Below are positions 1 to 6,871 of a stretch of DNA of 10,062 nucleotides, in pieces. The stretch is from positions 1 to 10,062 of the forward strand of contig JAFWRL010000298.1 in the NCBI GenBank assembly GCA_017520105.1. Reading direction: 5' to 3'. The number at the start of each line of letters is the position of its first letter. Position 1 is the stretch's first letter. The notes beneath the pieces were generated by a model. It did not search any database, was not told the DNA's origin, and worked only from the letters and a program-made list of their open reading frames with translations. A program made the translations under genes and the position numbers. The DNA comes from Fibrobacter sp. Lineage in GTDB: Bacteria; Fibrobacterota; Fibrobacteria; Fibrobacterales; Fibrobacteraceae.

Positions 1-1264
1 GAACGTAATCCACGGCTGCAGCCGGATTTCCCGGCATGACAAACGCCCATTCATAGCGTCCTTGGTCCGAAAGTTTCACGGTATCATCGGCGACGACAAG
101 TTCTTGCACCACGCTGTCGATGGCGTAATCCTTGACGCTCAAGAAAGAAAGTGTACCCTCATCTTCGTAATCTTCCCTCTGAATGGTAAAGAAATACTTC
201 AACGGTTTTCGCAAATCGAATCCCGACGAAATATCCGTAAGGTCATAACCGAATTCCATTTCTTCCTTATGCACGCCGTCTTTCCACTTGCCTAGCATCG
301 GGCCTTTGAAGCCGTCATTTTTGAAATGGTACAGGTACTCCGTTTTCGATGGGGACTCTGCAGAAGTATCCGGAGAAACGCCTACAGAAAGCTTTATCTT
401 TGAGCGGTCCCCGTACGACATGCGGACTTTTATAGTGCGTTTCGGGGCGTAATCCTTGCGCAAATGGAGAACTTCGACAACGGGAGAACGGCTATCCGCA
501 TAGACGTTGTACGGAACGAGGAATCGTCCTTCGTTCCCGAAGGAAAGTCCCCAGCTATTCTGCACAATCCACACGCCGCAATTTTCACCGATGCAAATGC
601 TGTCGTTGTACCCCGCAATAGTGACCGAATGGTTTGTGGCCCCCGGAAGCGACGTAGCGACAATCCAAGGCTCACCCTTGACTTTGACCGTATCCAACGT
701 CCAGGAATCGATATCAAAACTGGCAGCGGCGACTCCGCCTGCGGCAAAAGTCGTATCGCCCCAATGGTTGTAAAGCCAGCCCTTGAGCGAATCGCGACCT
801 TCGGGTGCTGCAAGCGAAACAAATGTCACGCTGTCGATTCTGTTGTGCATGGCATTATGCCAACGCGAATAGCCCTGCATCCAGCCGTAGTCTTCGGGCA
901 CGTTGCTCGAAGTTTTCCCGTAAGTATTCGAATAAAGTATTCCTCCGTAAGTAGCGGCATCAGGAACCCCCACCTTTTGGGCTAGCAACGCCTCGGACGC
1001 ATGCCCGGACGCCACGACCTGCCACGTGAAAAACGCCGGCAAAAGATTCGAAGAATCCGCGGGGATTTTGTAATAGGCGTTACGTTCATAGCCGAGCGAC
1101 ATGGTAATACGCGAGATAGAGGCGCACGCACCAGATTCACCCTGATCGTAACCTCTGAAAAAATACGGAGTTTCTGAATTGTCAACTGCCGTGGGCAAAT
1201 CCGACGCAAAAGCGGAATTGCAAAGTAACCCCAAAGACAAAGCTAGAAGATGTCCAAGTTTCAT
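1..1264 (-). CDS. Secreted papain-family (C1A) cysteine protease, 3' end beyond the window
   Basis: Reading down from ATG at 1264 the frame stays open to base 1 (421 codons, no stop), so the C-terminus lies outside the window. Residues 1-20 form a signal peptide (MKLGHLLALSLGLLCNSAFA, cleavage before SD), so the enzyme should act outside the cytoplasm. The C1A active site is visible: Gln41 (oxyanion hole) and Cys47 in YDQGESGACASIS, with the Gln-to-Cys spacing of papain; His212 in TNHSVTIAGY; Asn236 in WIVQNSWGLSFGNEG. Residues after about 255 form a beta-rich C-terminal extension rich in Lys, Tyr and Phe with no family I recognise. Only about 20 residues separate the signal peptide from Gln41, so there is no classical inhibitory propeptide. 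The Cys before the active-site Cys in papain is Ser44 here, and the following Trp is Ala48. GAGG at 1270-1273, five bases before ATG, supports the start. A terminator sits directly upstream. The family call is firm; the substrate is unknown. Confidence 0.9.
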   Translation of the reverse strand, partial: MKLGHLLALSLGLLCNSAFASDLPTAVDNSETPYFFRGYDQGESGACASISRITMSLGYERNAYYKIPADSSNLLPAFFTWQVVASGHASEALLAQKVGVPDAATYGGILYSNTYGKTSSNVPEDYGWMQGYSRWHNAMHNRIDSVTFVSLAAPEGRDSLKGWLYNHWGDTTFAAGGVAAASFDIDSWTLDTVKVKGEPWIVATSLPGATNHSVTIAGYNDSICIGENCGVWIVQNSWGLSFGNEGRFLVPYNVYADSRSPVVEVLHLRKDYAPKRTIKVRMSYGDRSKIKLSVGVSPDTSAESPSKTEYLYHFKNDGFKGPMLGKWKDGVHKEEMEFGYDLTDISSGFDLRKPLKYFFTIQREDYEDEGTLSFLSVKDYAIDSVVQELVVADDTVKLSDQGRYEWAFVMPGNPAAAVDYV

Positions 1265-1273
1265 TATAACCTC

Positions 1274-1298
1274 AAAAAAAGCCCCCCGAAGGGGGCTT
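1274..1298 (-). terminator. Intrinsic terminator with UUCG tetraloop, downstream of the 1050-residue gene
   Basis: On the minus strand the sequence reads AAGCCCCC, loop TTCG (1290-1287), GGGGGCTT, then more T, giving an 8-bp stem closed by the very stable C(UUCG)G loop and a run of seven T (1280-1274). It starts 20 bases after the stop codon at 1319. The T-run abuts the GAGG ribosome-binding site (1273-1270) of the protease gene, so this hairpin also occupies the protease leader. Confidence 0.92.
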
Positions 1299-1318
1299 CG
1301 TGAATTTGCTAGAACAGA

Positions 1319-4300
1319 TTAATAGAAGTCTTTGTCGCCTTCCCAGCTGTAGTCGAACGTAAACTTGAATCCCATATGAGGATCATCACCGCAGCCTTGT
1401 TGACTGTCGCTACATTTATTATTTTCTACATCATATTCTATACCGCCTGCACCAACAAGGAATTTCATCTGCTTGTTCTTCTTTGGAGCAGCGCCGTTAC
1501 GACCAGTTGCACCACTAGAATTACCATTCAGGACAGCCACCATGTTCGCATAAGGCCAACTGATTCCCTGCTTGGCATAGTAATGATCGCCATTTTTATC
1601 TGCATCAATATTGAAATACAAGTACAGCCCCAGACTGTCTATATCCAATGTGTAATTTGCATAACTGGGTAATCGGTCATCATCTTGCGATTTTTCAGAA
1701 ACGAATACTACAGAGTATTTTAGGTTCGTGCCACCTTCCCAATCGTATCCTTCCCAAGAATGGAGTTTGCGCGCACTTTCACTGCTACCTGCATGGAGCG
1801 ATACTTTTGCAGTAAAGTCACATCTCAAGCCCCCGCTGTTGGTCAAAAACTCGGAGCCAAAGTCATCCATTTTGGCTTTCACATTGATTCGGCCTACGCT
1901 ACGCGTATGCTGCTCTGTTCCCTTTGAGAATACAAGGCTGGAGTCTGTACCATTGTATTCTTTGGTGTAGGCATATACGCGATAGGAATAGTAAGGTGAA
2001 CCGCCGCCGACATCATCAACATAGCTGTTTTTGCCGGCACCTTCAATCATAAAGGACGTAAAACTTTTGTAAGTGCCGTTAGGTGTGATTTTTGCCTCAT
2101 TTTCAATGTTTTCGGGCAAATCAGCCCCCTTTACGCCTCGCAAAATGACATAGCCCTTTACGCGCGTGTCTGCCGAAGCATTGTAGTTCGCGATGATTTT
2201 TGTGCGGTCAGCGTCTTTTCCAAGTTGCAAGTCGGTCGGAGGTGCCAATGTCGAAGAAATGGATACGGTGTAACAAGCCGAGTCCGCTCCGTCTTCGGAT
2301 CTTATTACAATCTTGACACTGGAGTTTTTCAACACCGTGAGCGCTCCCGGAGTCTGGAACGAATAAACTCCATCGGCATCCGGTTGTACAAACTGCGTTG
2401 TTGCCGTATTCGTATTCGCCGTGACTTTTACCTGTGCCACTTTTTTTGCATTGGGTTTGACTTTAAAATAGGCTACCGGAGCCTGAACAGAGACGTCGAA
2501 ACTGCGGCCTTTTGCAAGTGCTGCAGAATCCTTGCTCAGCAAGGCTTGTGTGCCTGCCGCTGACGGATCCGAAGCAAACACCTGGAGCATAGAAAGGGTT
2601 GCGTCCTTAAACATCGGGCGCTTGGTCGGTTCAGGGTCTTCCTTGTCGTTCAAGCCGTCACCATCCGTATCGGCATCCGTCGGATTCGTATAAATCTTGA
2701 CAGTAGATTCTCCCTTGGTCCAGCCGTTAATTTCATCGTAATCCGACAGACCGTCGCCATCGGAATCCTCTTTCTTGTCATCCGTTCCGAACAAATATTC
2801 CGTCGGGAGGGGGACTCCGTCGTGGTCCTGGTCCTTGCTGTAGAAAATATGCACGGCATCCCCGGCACCTACGAAAATCTTTTCCATGTCGTAACTGCCA
2901 ACGCAGAAGGAATAGATATCCACAGTGTTTAAGCCTTTCTTGATGTCGGCTGCACGCTGTATTGTCACATACCACATGGCGCTATCTGCCAAATTGAACT
3001 TGTAACCATCGACGGAAGCGAGACCATAAAATTTCTTCTTGGAAGGTCCTTCAACGGAATCCTGCTTGAAATCCACATGGGCATTGCGCAACAGTTCCGC
3101 AAGGGAAGTCTGTGCATACATGTCGTCGGATCCCTTATGGTCGATATTATAACGGTAATTCGTTGCGACCTGGTAACGCGCCGACGAGTTGCCCGCAGAA
3201 CCGGGGCCATAATCAATCGTAATGTCTGCGGTCTTGGCAGCCACCTTCGTGTACGCATTGGTGAAATCATCGTTGTCTTTGCCAAAGGTTATTGTTGGAG
3301 AGGGAGTGCCAAGTACGATAGAACTTGTATTATAAATCAAGTTTTCGATTTTCTCAATCTTCACGTCGCTATTGCAGAAATTTGCATCGGTAGCTTCACC
3401 AGACTTGAGAGTGGTTTTACTCCAGCCGGTCTCGCGTTCCAAGTCGGCAATGATTTTTAGCGAACTTGTGTCCTTGATGTCAAAAGTAGATGCCGACAGC
3501 TTTAGATCTTCAATGGTAAACGCGATGTCGGAGGTGTTCTTGAGTTCCACCTGCATGCAGAGCGTTGCTCCATTTATCGTGCTGCCCTTGGACGTTTCTT
3601 CGGATACAGACGTTTCATAGCTTTCGCTAACGCTCTTCTCTTCGGAAGAACCCCAGCTCATGCCCGTGGAACTGGTGTAGCTGCCGTTGTAACCGAGGGA
3701 AATGCTCCCAGTATATTTATACCCTTTATCAGTCACACCACCTCCCCACGATACTTCTATACTATGGGTCGTCGAAAATTCCCAGGCGTTCATGAGTTCT
3801 GCGCTGCGGGTTTGCTCATAGCTTGTCGAACTTGTCTTGGAAACTTCCTTGCCTTCGGTGACAGACTTGCTTTTAGATTCCCCTTCCGATGTCTCTATAT
3901 TGAGCGCTATGCTAGGCGTTTTTTTCAATGTCACCCGAAGTTCCGGCACGTCGGCAATACGCGGATTGAACTTGGTCGGGTTCGTGGGCGAATACATGCC
4001 GTCGGCAAGTTCCTCCTTGTCGCTCCAACCATCGCCATCCGTATCGGCAGATTTGGGGTTCGTGTCATACTTGTAGATTTCGTCAAGGTCGGTGAGGCCG
4101 TCTTCGTCCATATCCTCTTCGGAATCCATCTTGACAATCTCGATGTTCTTGATTTCGGAAAGCTTGAACGTATGTTCTCCTGCATCGATGCCTTCGCCCA
4201 CCGTCACGGTCATCGTTTCCTTGCTCTTGTCCTTGAGCTTGAAATCGATGTGGTCCATATCCGAAAGCTTGATAGCCTTCTGCTTTGTTTTTCCCGAGAA

Positions 4301-4471
4301 GCCCATCTCCTTCTTTTCGGCCTTTCCAGAGAACGTCAGGCTGTCGATAGTCGTGAGGTTCAGGCTTGCCGTAGGCTTCTTAGCGTCTTCGTTATATATG
4401 TTGATGACGCCAGCCATGCTAAGCGTTGCCGAAGCGGCAAGAAGGGCAGAAATTTTCTGAATCGTTTTCAT
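1319..4471 (-). CDS. Large secreted calcium-repeat protein with binary-toxin-B-like central region
   Basis: 1050 residues with a signal peptide (1-20, cut after LSMA). Residues 21-115 hold three short modules ending IDSLTF, MDHIDF and IKNIEI. Thrombospondin type 3 calcium repeats (DxDxDG type) lie at 119-152 and 547-612. Residues 165-545 between them resemble anthrax protective antigen and related binary-toxin B pore-forming regions: an FNPRIADVPEL stretch after the calcium block, a Ser/Thr/Glu-rich stretch (190-225), an alternating amphipathic Ser/Gly/Tyr-rich segment (about 236-274) suited to a membrane-inserting beta hairpin, another Ser/Glu-rich stretch, then a LAELLRNAHVDF segment (458-468) with KFNLADSA (491-498). 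This resemblance is from memory, not a computed alignment. Residues 623-740 look like a cadherin-like beta sandwich ending ACYTVSIS; 743-858 like fibronectin type III; 860-1050 is unassigned, and no Por tail is present. GGGGG precedes ATG, and the upstream gene ends only 9 bases away, so the two are probably cotranscribed. It could instead be an adhesin or matrix protein. Confidence 0.85.
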   Translation of the reverse strand: MKTIQKISALLAASATLSMAGVINIYNEDAKKPTASLNLTTIDSLTFSGKAEKKEMGFSGKTKQKAIKLSDMDHIDFKLKDKSKETMTVTVGEGIDAGEHTFKLSEIKNIEIVKMDSEEDMDEDGLTDLDEIYKYDTNPKSADTDGDGWSDKEELADGMYSPTNPTKFNPRIADVPELRVTLKKTPSIALNIETSEGESKSKSVTEGKEVSKTSSTSYEQTRSAELMNAWEFSTTHSIEVSWGGGVTDKGYKYTGSISLGYNGSYTSSTGMSWGSSEEKSVSESYETSVSEETSKGSTINGATLCMQVELKNTSDIAFTIEDLKLSASTFDIKDTSSLKIIADLERETGWSKTTLKSGEATDANFCNSDVKIEKIENLIYNTSSIVLGTPSPTITFGKDNDDFTNAYTKVAAKTADITIDYGPGSAGNSSARYQVATNYRYNIDHKGSDDMYAQTSLAELLRNAHVDFKQDSVEGPSKKKFYGLASVDGYKFNLADSAMWYVTIQRAADIKKGLNTVDIYSFCVGSYDMEKIFVGAGDAVHIFYSKDQDHDGVPLPTEYLFGTDDKKEDSDGDGLSDYDEINGWTKGESTVKIYTNPTDADTDGDGLNDKEDPEPTKRPMFKDATLSMLQVFASDPSAAGTQALLSKDSAALAKGRSFDVSVQAPVAYFKVKPNAKKVAQVKVTANTNTATTQFVQPDADGVYSFQTPGALTVLKNSSVKIVIRSEDGADSACYTVSISSTLAPPTDLQLGKDADRTKIIANYNASADTRVKGYVILRGVKGADLPENIENEAKITPNGTYKSFTSFMIEGAGKNSYVDDVGGGSPYYSYRVYAYTKEYNGTDSSLVFSKGTEQHTRSVGRINVKAKMDDFGSEFLTNSGGLRCDFTAKVSLHAGSSESARKLHSWEGYDWEGGTNLKYSVVFVSEKSQDDDRLPSYANYTLDIDSLGLYLYFNIDADKNGDHYYAKQGISWPYANMVAVLNGNSSGATGRNGAAPKKNKQMKFLVGAGGIEYDVENNKCSDSQQGCGDDPHMGFKFTFDYSWEGDKDFY

Positions 4472-4480
4472 GTTTCCCCC

Positions 4481-4903
4481 TTACTGCTTCACGTTGATGT
4501 TGAGGGTTTTATGGTACGCACCCGTCTGGACATGCACCACATAGAACCCGGATTTAAGACCGGGCTTGACCACGTTCTCGCCCTTCACGAGAGTTGCGTT
4601 ACGATAGACGCAATTACCCAAGGCATCAAAAATTCGGACTGAAGCACGGCCTTCCGGGACAATCACAGACAAGCTTGATGTATGACGGTTCCAACTTGCC
4701 GATGCAACAGGCACAATTCTCGACATGGGAATCGACAGGCCGGCCGAGTCGTTCTTGTCAGCCTTGAACGTAATTTTCGTGATATTTTCCACCCAGAAGT
4801 TTTCGGTAGTGCCGTCTGCCTTGGTGACTTTAATGAGGTGCGTCGTTTTTCCAGCCAAAGCGAAGGCTGCCAAAACGAGAGCGAGAATCACTAGTCTCTT
4901 CAT
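4481..4903 (-). CDS. Small secreted protein with Por-secretion-tail-like C-terminal domain
   Basis: 140 residues. Residues 1-17 form a signal peptide (MKRLVILALVLAAFALA). Residues 20-46 form one 'strand, DGTT loop, ITKITF' module like those at the start of the downstream 1050-residue protein. Residues 75-140 resemble the type IX secretion (Por) C-terminal sorting domain: a strand SLSVIV, then ASVRIFDALGNCVY, a KGEN turn, and LKSGFYVVHV followed by KTLNINV, matching the family's 'i-x-D-x-x-G-r-v ... L-x-x-G-x-Y' pattern. Such domains direct cargo across the outer membrane in Bacteroidota and Fibrobacterota. The protein is almost all signal peptide, module and tail, with no separate functional domain, so it may be a small surface protein or an accessory of its operon partner. 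Two purine-rich ribosome-binding sites (AAAGGAG and AAAGGAA) precede ATG at 4903. The role is unknown; the domain call is fairly sure. Confidence 0.82.
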   Translation of the reverse strand: MKRLVILALVLAAFALAGKTTHLIKVTKADGTTENFWVENITKITFKADKNDSAGLSIPMSRIVPVASASWNRHTSSLSVIVPEGRASVRIFDALGNCVYRNATLVKGENVVKPGLKSGFYVVHVQTGAYHKTLNINVKQ

Positions 4904-4936
4904 TTTATTCCTTTCTCCTTTATAAAAGGTCTTGCA

Positions 4937-4955
4937 GGCATAAACAAATTATGCC
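4937..4955 (-). promoter_or_regulatory. Second hairpin that competes with the 4952-4979 stem
   Basis: GGCATAA (4937-4943) and TTATGCC (4949-4955) form a perfect 7-bp stem around ACAAA. Bases 4952-4955 belong both to this stem and to the 10-bp stem, so the two cannot fold together. This lies in the leader of the 140-residue gene, about 33 bases before its ATG. A switch between the two folds is possible but unproven, since the first stem is longer and is transcribed first. Confidence 0.4.
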
Positions 4956-4979
4956 ATGCTACTTATTGATAGCATGGCA
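4952..4979 (-). terminator. Perfect 10-bp hairpin, likely terminator after the 97-residue membrane protein gene
   Basis: TGCCATGCTA (4952-4961) and TAGCATGGCA (4970-4979) are perfect inverted repeats around an 8-base loop. On the minus strand the stem lies 36 bases after the stop codon at 5016 and is followed by the T-rich TAATTTGTTTAT. On the plus strand it is followed by CACATTTTTT. It separates the 97-residue gene from the secreted-protein pair. The minus-strand T-run is interrupted, so termination may be partial. Confidence 0.65.
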
Positions 4980-5015
4980 CACATTTTTTACTCATTAAAT
5001 TGCGTAAGAAAATTT

Positions 5016-5309
5016 TTACTTATTTTTAAGTCGTTTTACAACAAGCGTCACGCAGACGCCAAGAACAAAGCCTAGAACCGCCGTCAACACATAGCCACCA
5101 GTTTCTGTAGATAAAATAAAGGCTCCGTACTCGGACCGTGAACCCGGAATTTCTGCACCCGAAAAGTTGCCAATCACAGCAAAAAGTGCAATCAAAGTAA
5201 CGCCGGCGGTCGTCGCCAGAACGTTCGTTACCCGCCTTTCGCGTTTTTTGCGGATTATTCCCGCACGCCTATTAATTTCTTTAAGCGCATCTTCTGTTGT
5301 GTACTTCAT
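5016..5309 (-). CDS. Small membrane protein with two helices, function unknown
   Basis: 97 residues from ATG at 5309. A TTG two codons upstream (5315) also opens the frame, but the ribosome-binding site AGAGG (5316-5320) touches that TTG and is six bases from the ATG, so the ATG is preferred. Residues 1-27 are a charged cytoplasmic stretch with a strongly basic run (RKKRERR, 20-26). Helices span about 30-48 and 73-91, with a polar loop between, and the protein ends in basic KRLKNK, predicting both ends inside. The TATAGT at 5335-5330 on the minus strand could be its -10 box. It is divergent from the sigma-factor operon across a 240-bp spacer. I do not recognise the family. A link to the neighbouring sigma factor is only a guess from position. 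Confidence 0.75.
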   Translation of the reverse strand: MKYTTEDALKEINRRAGIIRKKRERRVTNVLATTAGVTLIALFAVIGNFSGAEIPGSRSEYGAFILSTETGGYVLTAVLGFVLGVCVTLVVKRLKNK

Positions 5310-5549
5310 GTTCAACCTCTTAGCTCTTCACTATACCACCCTTTAATATTTAATTGCGAATATAGATTTTTTACTCAAGATTTTTTCTTAAAAAAATATT
5401 ACTCGCACTGTGAACTGTCAAAAATATTACTATTTTTATATATATGATAAAGTATTTTGTCGTTAGCGAGTCCTTTTGCAGCAAAATTTTATTAAAACCC
5501 ATTAAGCAAGACTGCAAATATAAGTTTTTCTTGGACGGAGACAACATCC
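5310..5549. promoter_or_regulatory. AT-rich divergent intergenic region between the small membrane protein and the sigma operon
   Basis: This spacer must carry the promoters of both flanking genes. It contains AAAAATATTACT twice (5392-5403 and 5420-5431, start to start 28 bp), AGATTTTTT twice (5364-5372 and 5378-5386), and an odd palindrome TTTTGC-A-GCAAAA (5474-5486). The minus-strand -10 candidate TATAGT is at 5335-5330. No convincing plus-strand -35/-10 pair was found. The 12-bp direct repeat is the best candidate for an operator or an alternative-sigma promoter element. Confidence 0.5.
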
Positions 5550-6122
5550 ATGCCTGATAACGACGGACTACTATATATCCGTTTTCAGACCTTTGGCGAC
5601 CAAAAAGCTCTTGAAGCTATTTTTAACAAGTATAAGGAAAACCTGGTTCTATTTATATATGGGTTTGTCCGAAATATCGATATCGCCGAAGAACTGATGA
5701 TGGATACTTTCGCAATCCTTGTGTCTGGAGTCGCACGCTACAAAGAAACTGACAACGCCATGTTCAAAACGTGGCTCTTCGCCATCGCCAAAAACCAGGC
5801 ATTTCAGTATCTAAGGAAACAAAAATTCTGGTTTGTCTCGCCGGAGAAGGAATTCCTGAGTAACGTAAAAGCGGACGACAGTTCCCTTCCAATCGCCCTC
5901 CTTCTAAAAAGCGAGAGGGAGACGCAGCTATACCGTTTGTTGAAAACCATTGACGTAGACTACAGACAAGCGCTTTATCTCCAGTATTTTGAAGACTTGA
6001 GGCCGGAACAAATCAGCCAAATCCTAAAAAAGAACATCAAGAAGACATACAACCTGCTTTCCAGGGGGAAAGAGGCTCTACGCGACGCATACGAAAAGAT
6101 GGGGCTTTCATGGGATATATAA
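5550..6122 (+). CDS. ECF-type RNA polymerase sigma factor
   Basis: 190 residues, the usual size for an extracytoplasmic-function sigma factor. Region 2 spans about 21-91: LEAIFNKYKENLVLFIYGFV, then a D-x-A-E-E-L-x-x-D-T-F motif (44-54, core RNA polymerase contact), then WLFAIAKNQAFQYLRK (75-90, the -10 recognition and melting part). Region 4 spans about 125-183, with IDVDYRQALYLQYFEDL and a helix-turn-helix (151-176, RPEQISQILKKNIKKTYNLL) for the -35 box. There is no sigma 3 domain. GGAG precedes ATG at a spacing of nine. The gene overlaps the next by 13 bases, and that in turn overlaps a PrsW-like protease gene, so the three are probably translated together. It is expected to be held inactive by a membrane partner and released by a signal. 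The target promoters are unknown. No zinc-finger anti-sigma gene is present nearby. Confidence 0.9.
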   Translation: MPDNDGLLYIRFQTFGDQKALEAIFNKYKENLVLFIYGFVRNIDIAEELMMDTFAILVSGVARYKETDNAMFKTWLFAIAKNQAFQYLRKQKFWFVSPEKEFLSNVKADDSSLPIALLLKSERETQLYRLLKTIDVDYRQALYLQYFEDLRPEQISQILKKNIKKTYNLLSRGKEALRDAYEKMGLSWDI

Positions 6123-6871
6123 CAAGGTTGGACATCCTTACCAACATCATCCAGTCCATCATCTTAATCGTCATTATCGCAAAAACGATAAAGCTAACGA
6201 TAGAAACAAAAGCAAGCCTTCTTCCGTTTTTCTTCGCCTTGGCTTTGAGCGGCACTCTTCTAAGTAACTTCTATTGGTTTGCCTACGACATTTTGAAACC
6301 GGATACGCGAATGCCGATGGCATGCAATGAAATCGGCGAAAACGCAACGATTCTTCTTTTGTGCGCAGGCTTAGATACGATACTGAAAGACAAGAGAAAA
6401 GTAGCAAGTGAAATCGTGTTTGCAATTTTCTTTATCGGCGCGAACATAGCATTATGGATACTATGGACGGGAGAATGGTTCCAGGATATTTTATTTGGAA
6501 TCCCGTACATTTACTTTTTCTGGCTTTTGATTCGCGGTTTAAAGAGCAGTGAAATCTTGAGCCGCAAAGAAATGTGGGTTGCGGCAGCGGTAGGTATCAT
6601 TATTCTGGCTATGCAGATTCCTCTATATTTTACAAAAGGGGAAGTTTTCAATTTTATATGCTTTATGGTGATGTTCGTTCTGACCGTTTGGCTCGGAATC
6701 GTGAACTTTCGGCGCAAGGATTTTTTTCTCGCCACAACTTTCTTTATGTGGACAGAACTAGCCATGTTCTTGAATTCTGACTTCTATTACGATTTATTTG
6801 TTTTCGCAAGTACGGTTGCGATTATTATTATGTACTCTTCGTTGAAAAAGGAACTTGCAGCCAATGATTAA
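6110..6871 (+). CDS. Polytopic membrane protein in the sigma-factor operon, candidate sensor or anti-sigma partner
   Basis: 253 residues, very hydrophobic, with about eight or nine predicted helices: roughly 8-27, 36-58, 74-92, 101-120, 125-143, 155-174, 178-198, 204-222 and 226-244. Loops are short, and the tail (KKELAAND) is polar and brief. I see no kinase, receiver, zinc-finger or helix-turn-helix domain and do not recognise the family. The ATG lies inside the end of the sigma-factor gene (13-base overlap, different frame) with GGGG five bases upstream; its stop overlaps the protease gene's start. Tight coupling between a sigma factor and a PrsW-like protease suggests it senses a membrane or envelope signal and controls the sigma factor. 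It lacks the cytoplasmic N-terminal domain of ordinary anti-sigma factors, since helix 1 begins near residue 8. The function is inferred from context only. Confidence 0.8.
   Translation: MGYITRLDILTNIIQSIILIVIIAKTIKLTIETKASLLPFFFALALSGTLLSNFYWFAYDILKPDTRMPMACNEIGENATILLLCAGLDTILKDKRKVASEIVFAIFFIGANIALWILWTGEWFQDILFGIPYIYFFWLLIRGLKSSEILSRKEMWVAAAVGIIILAMQIPLYFTKGEVFNFICFMVMFVLTVWLGIVNFRRKDFFLATTFFMWTELAMFLNSDFYYDLFVFASTVAIIIMYSSLKKELAAND

Noticed and set aside
464..985. Plus-strand open frame of 173 codons
   Set aside because: It lies antisense to the C1A protease, whose signal peptide and four active-site residues are readable; the translation has no recognisable domain.
1319..1560. Por secretion tail at the end of the 1050-residue protein
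   Set aside because: The last residues (FKFTFDYSWEGDKDFY) lack the Gly-x-Tyr and closing Lys-rich strand pattern seen in the neighbouring 140-residue protein.
3764..4642. Plus-strand open frame of 292 codons
   Set aside because: It is antisense to the N-terminal half of the 1050-residue protein and runs into the 140-residue gene. Its Arg/His/Cys-rich composition is that of a mirror frame.
5016..5309. The 97-residue membrane protein as the anti-sigma factor of the neighbouring sigma factor
   Set aside because: It is transcribed divergently, has no zinc-finger or known anti-sigma motif, and only a 29-residue basic cytoplasmic end. Position alone is not enough.
5310..5315. TTG start for the small membrane protein
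   Set aside because: The ribosome-binding site AGAGG directly abuts this TTG; ATG at 5309 has correct spacing.
6855..6863. TTG start for the PrsW-like protease
   Set aside because: The AAGGA site is only two bases away, and the in-frame ATG at 6864 is better placed.
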